Positions 58,263 through 64,000 of a stretch of DNA of 64,000 nucleotides are shown here, piece by piece. Under the pieces are notes generated by a model. That model was not told the DNA's origin. It did no database searches and saw only the letters and a program-made list of their open reading frames with translations. The number at the start of each line of letters is the position of its first letter. Position 1 is the stretch's first letter. The DNA comes from Acytostelium subglobosum LB1 (taxonomy: Eukaryota; Evosea; Eumycetozoa; Acytosteliales; Acytosteliaceae): contig NW_012236501.1 in NCBI RefSeq assembly GCF_000787575.1, forward strand, positions 161,102 to 225,101, written 5' to 3'. A program made the position numbers and the translations under genes.

Positions 58263-58643
58263 ATGGCTTCGACAGCAGCAGCAGCAGCAGTTGTATCAGC
58301 GGCAGCAACAGCAACAGCGACTACAGCACCAAGATATAGTGGTATTCAGAAACAAGTATTGTCTCTATATCGTGGATTTATAAGACAATCAAGATTGAAT
58401 GATTCAAAGAATAATATAACAACAGATACACCAGCATCAAGTTCATCAACAGCATCATCATCATTGACAAGTTATATTAGAGGACAGTTTAGAACAAAGT
58501 CAAAGTCAGTATCAAGAAGAGATATATCAAAGATAGAAATGATGATACTCAAAGGACAGCGTCAACTCAAGTTAATCAAGAGTCAAGATATGAGTGGTTT
58601 CTCTTTAGTTCAATCACCAAACAACAACAACAGTAGTAGTTAG
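58263..58643 (+). CDS. sdhaf1: Succinate dehydrogenase assembly factor 1 (SDHAF1)
   Basis: A single exon of 126 residues. An in-frame ATG at 58218 would add 15 residues; the later start is chosen because an Ala/Thr-rich leader follows directly. SDHAF1 is an LYR-motif protein that helps insert Fe-S clusters into the iron-sulfur subunit of complex II in mitochondria. Visible signatures: SGIQKQVLSLYRGFIRQSR with the LYR at 35-37, YIRGQFRTKSKSVSRRDISK, and the arginine/lysine-rich IEMMILKGQRQLKLIKS, which parallels the human RRGRRQLQLLRS. The N-terminal 24 residues (Ala/Thr-rich, few charges) suit a mitochondrial leader. A Ser/Thr insertion at about 55-75 makes it longer than the human protein. 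Confidence 0.88.
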   Translation: MASTAAAAAVVSAAATATATTAPRYSGIQKQVLSLYRGFIRQSRLNDSKNNITTDTPASSSSTASSSLTSYIRGQFRTKSKSVSRRDISKIEMMILKGQRQLKLIKSQDMSGFSLVQSPNNNNSSS

Positions 58644-59192
58644 TAATAGTTAGTTAGTTAGAGTCAACATTTCAATCAATCAATCGAGATATATATACAC
58701 TGCACATGAGGACTCTGATGAGTCCCCGCAACCTCTTCCTCTCCCCGACATTTCAAGATATCATTAAACAATACATGCCTGGATAATCGATGCGTCATTC
58801 CAAGGCTTATACAACAAAGATGACTTAGGATTAGTGATTGGTCAATTCAATTGCATTGACATACACATAGATCATAGGTGTACACCATCAGTTTGTCAAT
58901 GATTCGACACATCATCGTGATTTGACCTTGACTGACTTGGGTTTGTCAGACACCCACCAGGTGGGTCTTTCGCGACCTCCTCCATTGCATGTCATTTTTT
59001 GTTTGGAAAGTGAGTTCCTGTCTTGATTCACCTAAATATCAGCTTGATGCATGTTCAATGATTAATCATAAATTGATAGATAGATAGTAGTAATAATAAC
59101 TATATACACAGATATAATATATATATTTATAACATAAAAAAAACACTGTATATTGCTTTAAATATTGTAACAATAATAATAGATAATAAGTC
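58644..59192. other. Intergenic, SDHAF1 / dynamin
   Basis: A 549-bp spacer. It contains small inverted repeats: GACTC-TGAT-GAGTC at 58711-58724 and ACCCACC-A-GGTGGGT near 58956-58970. An A/T-rich promoter-like stretch at 59065-59185 lies before the dynamin start. I looked for snoRNA and ribozyme features and found none that hold together. No ORF is supported. Confidence 0.5.
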
Positions 59193-61721
59193 ATGAACAC
59201 TTTAACAAAGGTCGCCAGTAGTGCCGTGACCTCAAGTGGCAGTTTAACATCAGCCACTCACATATGTGCATTGTTGATCGCTGCAAGATATTATAGTACA
59301 TCAACAATCAAACATAAACAACAACATATAGGAAGATCATCAACTCAATCAAACAAAAGAAGTGGATTGTTATTCAACAACAGCAACAATGAAGTCAAGT
59401 TGATGTCATACAATCACATGATGTCCACTGTTGCTGATATTGATGCAGCCAACAATCAGTTGAGAAGAATGTATTCGACAAACTCATCTCCCACAAACAT
59501 TCCTGTGACGGTCGAGCCGTCCAGACCCATCGAGATGCCCACACCCTCAGCCAGCCAGTTTGAGACAGTCGGATACAGCCTGCTACCAGTGATCAACAAG
59601 CTACAAGAGATAACATCACTCATTGGAACAGAGATCAAGTTGCCACAGATTGTTGTAATTGGATCACAGTCCAGTGGCAAGTCATCGGTGTTGGAGAACT
59701 TGGTCGGACGCGACTTCCTGCCTCGTGGCTCGGGCCTGGTGACACGACGCCCACTCGTCCTCCAGCTGAACCGCATCGAGCACTCAGAGGCTGAGTGGGG
59801 CGAGTTTGGACACACGGGCGACGTCAAGTTCAACTTTGATGGAATCCGAAATGAGATCGAAGCCGAGACAAACAGAGTGGCCGGTTCCAACAAGGCCATC
59901 TCGAGCGACCCCATCATCCTCAAGATCTTCTCACCCAACGTCATCCCACTGACCCTGGTCGACACACCAGGCATCACGCGTATTCCAATCGGCGACCAGC
60001 CCACCAACATCGAGGAGAAGATCCGCGAGATGGTCCTTGACTACATCTCCAACCCCAACTCAATCATCCTGGCCATCTCTTCGGCCAACCAGGACATTGT
60101 CACATCCGACGCTCTCAAGTTGTCCAAGGAGGTCGACCCCGAGGGCAAGCGTACGATCGGTGTGCTCACCAAGCTGGACCTGATGGACATGGGCACCGAT
60201 GCCATGGAGATCCTGCTCGGCCACACCGTGCCACTGAAGCTGGGCTTCGTTGGCATCATCAACAGATCACAGCGCGATATCCAGAACAAGAAGCCCATCT
60301 CCCAGATGCTCAAGGACGAGGAGCGATGGTTCCAGAATCATCTGGTGTACAACAGGATAGTCAATCAATGTGGATCAATCTACTTGGGACAGAAGTGCAA
60401 CAAGATACTCACCAAGCACATCCGCGAGTCGATGCCAGGCGTCAAGAACCAAATCCGCGCCCTCATCAAGAAGTACCGTGAGGAGCTCGAGAACTATGGA
60501 GAGCCAACTCCCGATCGTCCATCCGAGAAGTCGCGTCTCCTGATCGACATCATGAACCGATTCGCAATGCAGTTCAGAGCAGACCTCGAAGGTGTCAACG
60601 ATGATCAATTGACCGATCACATGTAAGTCTCAAATCCTCAAACATCCCTGGAATGATCCCATACTCACTCAAACACAATCAATCAATCAAATAGTAATGG
60701 TGGAGCCAGGATCAGATACATATTCTCACAAGCATTCAAGTCAAACAAGGAGCGCCCATTCGAGTGGCTGACTGATCAGCAACTGCGACTGGCATTGAGG
60801 AACTCATCTGGAATACGCCCAACAATGTTCATCCCACAGAAGACATTTGACGCGTTGATTAAGATCCAGATTGAGCGATTGAAGGATCCAGCAGTGCACT
60901 GCGCCGACTTGGTCCTGGACGAGATGCTAAGGATACTGACACAGGTGGACTCACACGTCTTCTCCCGCTTCCCAGTGTTGCGCGAGAGGATTGTGGAGGT
61001 GGCCAACAACGTGCTGAGGAAGCTACTGAGCCCCACCAACAAGATGATCTCGGACATGGTCGACGCCGAGTGCAGCTACATCAATACATCGCATCCAGTG
61101 TACACGGCCGAGTTGAACAAGCTGCTTCACTCCAACACCAAGCCATCCATGGACGACGACTCGTCGTACCGTATGCAACAACAGCAACAGCAACAACAAC
61201 AGCAACAACAGTCTGGTGGCGGACTGTTTGGCTTCATCTTTGGCAAGAAGCAAGACACGCCACAGCCAGTCCAGACCAACAACAAGAGCAACTCTCAAAC
61301 ACAACAGCGCAACCTCTTGTATGGCATGGACGAGAACTACACCGATGAGGAGAGGAAGCAGATCCATTTGTTGAGTATGTACCATAGTCCACATTCAATC
61401 GTTCAATCACTAACTCACACTCAATCAATCCAACAAACAGAGCGTCTACTTCACAGCTACTACGAGATTGCACAGTTCAATGTACAGGAGAACACTATTA
61501 AGATCATCTCACACTTTTTGATCGACCGATCAAAGGACATACTGCAAAGAGAGTTGTCGACGATACTCTATGACGAGTCAATGGTTGATGTACTGTTGCG
61601 AGAGAATGAGGTGGTCGTTGCCCGTCGCAATGAATGCATTCACAAACTGGACATACTCAAGAAGGCCAAGAAGAGTCTATCCGTCACCGAGATGAAGGAC
61701 ATGCCACTGCAGTTCTATTGA
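59193..61721 (+). CDS. dymB: Dynamin-like GTPase (dymB-like)
   Basis: Model: join(59193..60622, 60695..61374, 61441..61721), 796 residues. The N-terminal ~110 residues are rich in S, T, N, R and K with few acids, like a mitochondrial presequence; D. discoideum DymB is known for such a leader, hence the symbol. GTPase motifs: G1 GSQSSGKSS (157-165), PRGSGLVTRRPL switch I, DTPG (257-260), TKLD (326-329). The middle/stalk follows (ERPFEWLTDQQLRLALRN; RLKDPAVHCADLVLDEMLRI). There is no PH domain; in its place is a polyglutamine block and GGLFGFIFGKK. The GTPase effector domain closes the protein (RLLHSYYEIAQFNVQENTIK; VDVLLRENEVVVARRNEC). It likely acts in organelle membrane fission. Confidence 0.9.
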
Positions 61722-61967
61722 GCCTCAATAAAGCCCTCATTATCCATCAATAATTGGCGCCAAAATTCAATTGGGTGGGTCCAATCAGAATCGATTTATT
61801 TTCAATTCAAACATCACTTTGGTGATGGTCTCTGATTAGAACTAAGGCGCCACACATATTCCCATATTGTTGATCACCAAAGGTTAACTTTCTTTATACC
61901 ATCCGTATCATTAAGTTATAAATTTTATCACCTTTTACCATAACTACAACATACATCATCATCATCC

Positions 61968-64000
61968 ATGGATGCCAATACAAGTATCCTGGCTGAGGAC
62001 ACAAGTGTAGTCAATGCTAATGTTGCCAACAAAGGTGGTGACACTAGCGTCAACACAAGCGTAATCAATGACACGAGCGTATTAGACACAAGCTTGAATA
62101 CAAGTATGTACGTCAACAACAAAACCAACGACAACAACAACAACACAAGTAGTAGTAGATTGGCCAAGGCCAAGCATGATCACTTCAACACAAGTCCACC
62201 ATACTTTGCCATAATCGTACTCTTCAACAGAGATGGTACCTTTAGCAAACAAAACAAAGTCAAAATGTTTGACAATCCACTTCGCTTTGGAAGGTATGTC
62301 CATGACATGTCATGTCGTCCAGGTCCTCTCCATCCAATCACTAACTCTCCATCATTCCGCGGGGAATCACGTGATCATGATCCAAAACAGAGACAATACA
62401 TGCAACTTTGTCTTGGACAGACCTGGCGTGGAACCATTCCATTTGGAGATATACTATGACAATGTGATCAAACAATTTATACTGAATCCATTGTGTTCAA
62501 TGTCAAAGAGTGACACGATTAGACTCAACTTCATTCCTGGCATTTACAAAAAGGTCATTCTTTGCAATAATGACATTGTCTCGGTGGCATTCCGTTCATT
62601 CAAGGTTGTCTTTAACATGGACGTTGGTGGCGTGGACATTCCCAACTCATTCTTCGACTCACCATTCCTCCCTGGCACTACCACCGCCATTTCCAAGCCC
62701 ATATCTTCATTTCCAATGGCATTGGACCCCCTGCCTCATTATGGTGAGCGTCCAATCGCCACCTCCGCCTCGACTTCAACGCACAACACGAGTGCTGACC
62801 CACTTCTGGCATTCACAAAGAAGAAGCCACTCATCAAGAAACCAACTCCCAGGACTTCGTTTGCTGGTATCATGACCAGCGAGCCCTTGAATGACAAATC
62901 AATGAATGTGCACGAGACCATTTGGAAGAAACATCAGGACGAGAAGAAGGAGAAGGATGAAGCGAAGAATGATGAGGAGAGCGATCAAGATCAAGATCAA
63001 GATATGTTGGACAACAAGGAGAAGCCATTTGTCAGGCTGCCATTGCACAAGTCAATCAAACAACAGCCATCCACTGTTAGCAAGCCAGACAATGCTGCTG
63101 CTACTGCTGCTGCTACTCCTGCTACTCCTACCAAGACATCCAACCCCAAGATTAAGGCAAAGACCAAGACATTGAATACGAGCACAGTCACAGATGAGAG
63201 TGGAAGTGATTGTGGCGAGCCAGAGGACAAACACAAGAATGACATTGTTATTTCACTTGGATCAAAGAGAACTCTCGATGTTGGATATCGCCAGGTACCA
63301 TCGTCCAAGAAACGTGCCAGTGTCAAGAAGAGCAGGATTGAGGACGAGATGGTAGAGAGAGTGAAAGTTAAAAAGGACGAGGAAGTTGAGGTTGAGGATG
63401 AGGATGAGGAAGTGGAGCAAGAGGAAGAGGAAGAGGAAGACGACGTCGAGGAGCAAGTCGAGGAAGAGGAGGAGGAGGTAGTGGAGAAAAAGAAGAAGAT
63501 AGTGAGGAGGATAGTGAAGATGGTGAGAAAGACACATCCTAAAGTCAAGGAAGAGGTACATAGTGATTTGGATATGGACGATGAGGAACAGGAGGACGAC
63601 GATGTTGATGATGATGATGATGATGATGACGTATCGGACATATCACCAATCAAACCACCACCAAAGAAGAAGGTACAACAAAAGACACCAAAGAAACAAA
63701 CGACACCTCGAACCAAGAAGACCACTCCTGGAAGGCAGAGGAGTATATATGTCGATGCGGAGACAGAGGAGTCAGATGAGGACGATTCAGATGAGGATGG
63801 TAAAGTCAATATTCCAGAGGGAGCGATCTCATGGAAGACGGCCAACATATTCATTCCCAAGCCCGCACAAGGAAAGAGTCTGGAGGCTGCACTCAAGATG
63901 CATCGCCAGTACTACGATAGCGAGCCAGACCGGTCAGTCAAGCAATCCGAGAGCAAGGAGAGTTTGCTCAAGATCCTCGACGGCATGAAGAGCGTCAAGT
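61968..64000 (+). CDS. FHA-domain protein with long acidic/basic tail, 3' partial
   Basis: Model: join(61968..62294, 62391..>64000), open at the window edge (at least 645 residues). The N-terminal 60 residues contain degenerate DTSV/NTSV repeats. An FHA (phosphothreonine-binding) domain follows at about 78-190. The split codon rebuilds LRFGR|DNTCNFVLDRPGVEPFHL, giving the hallmark GR and the later H; strands such as KQFILNPLCSMSKSDTIRL and VSVAFRSFKVVFN follow. The rest is disordered and highly charged. It has long Glu/Asp blocks alternating with Lys/Arg blocks (KKKKIVRRIVKMVRK) and Pro/Thr/Lys-rich motifs (TPRTKKTTPGRQR), typical of nuclear chromatin or DNA-damage scaffolds. Nuclear role inferred. 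The end of the gene is not in the window. Confidence 0.78.

Noticed and set aside
58711-58760. Possible hammerhead ribozyme (CTGATGAG core)
   Set aside because: The CUGAUGAG box is present, but no CGAAA core follows at a workable distance and the flanking stems do not pair.
58711-58960. Possible C/D-box snoRNA
   Set aside because: A box-C-like TGATGA is seen, but there is no matching box D with a closing terminal stem.

Overview
The window looks like nuclear DNA of a social amoeba (Dictyostelia). Supporting signs are short GT-AG introns (about 50-100 nt) rich in CAAT/CATT tetranucleotides, long CAA/CAG-encoded glutamine and AAC/AAT asparagine runs, dictyostelid-style gene content (dynamin with a mitochondrial-type leader, PAK-like kinase, B-box and ankyrin families) and very compact spacing. 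The moderate GC content fits a higher-GC genus such as Acytostelium better than Dictyostelium discoideum, but the species cannot be fixed from sequence alone. One 100-N gap (55032-55131), five single Ns (4811-4907) and several one-base frame breaks point to a draft assembly.

Region 1 (1-32.6 kb) starts with a PIF/Harbinger-like transposase fragment lying against a truncated gene. It is followed by a head-to-tail, minus-strand array of large ankyrin-like genes: eight loci in all, counting the truncated one. The full-length members share one plan. A first exon holds a header domain plus degenerate ankyrin repeats, a phase-2 intron of 50-80 nt follows, and a second exon carries a diverged copy of the same header plus repeats. 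Two loci look intact (9 kb and 26 kb), two carry a single one-base break (about 13.9 and 17.7 kb), and the others are decayed, deleted or truncated. This is a gene family in active birth and death.

Region 2 (33.3-64 kb) is ordinary, dense, multi-strand housekeeping DNA. In order it holds a PH-TIPE (TNFAIP8-like) protein; a two-exon gene whose product fuses an H2B-type to an H2A-type histone fold; Xaa-Pro aminopeptidase; a LigB/DODA-type dioxygenase; a small micro-exon gene; gamma-tubulin complex component 2; three B-box paralogues (a divergent pair plus a broken third copy); an amphipathic acidic protein; proteasome subunit Sem1/DSS1; U4/U6 snRNP protein Prp4; eIF2D; a SUZ-domain protein; a PAK-like kinase; SDHAF1; a dynamin-like GTPase; and the start of an FHA-domain protein that runs off the end.

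The most notable item is the histone doublet at 34820-35564. It is a single 222-residue protein in which an H2B fold is joined by a short linker to an H2A fold, in the same H2B-H2A order as the Marseilleviridae doublet. It contains a host-style intron and sits between normal host genes. Three of the six H2A acidic-patch positions are changed.
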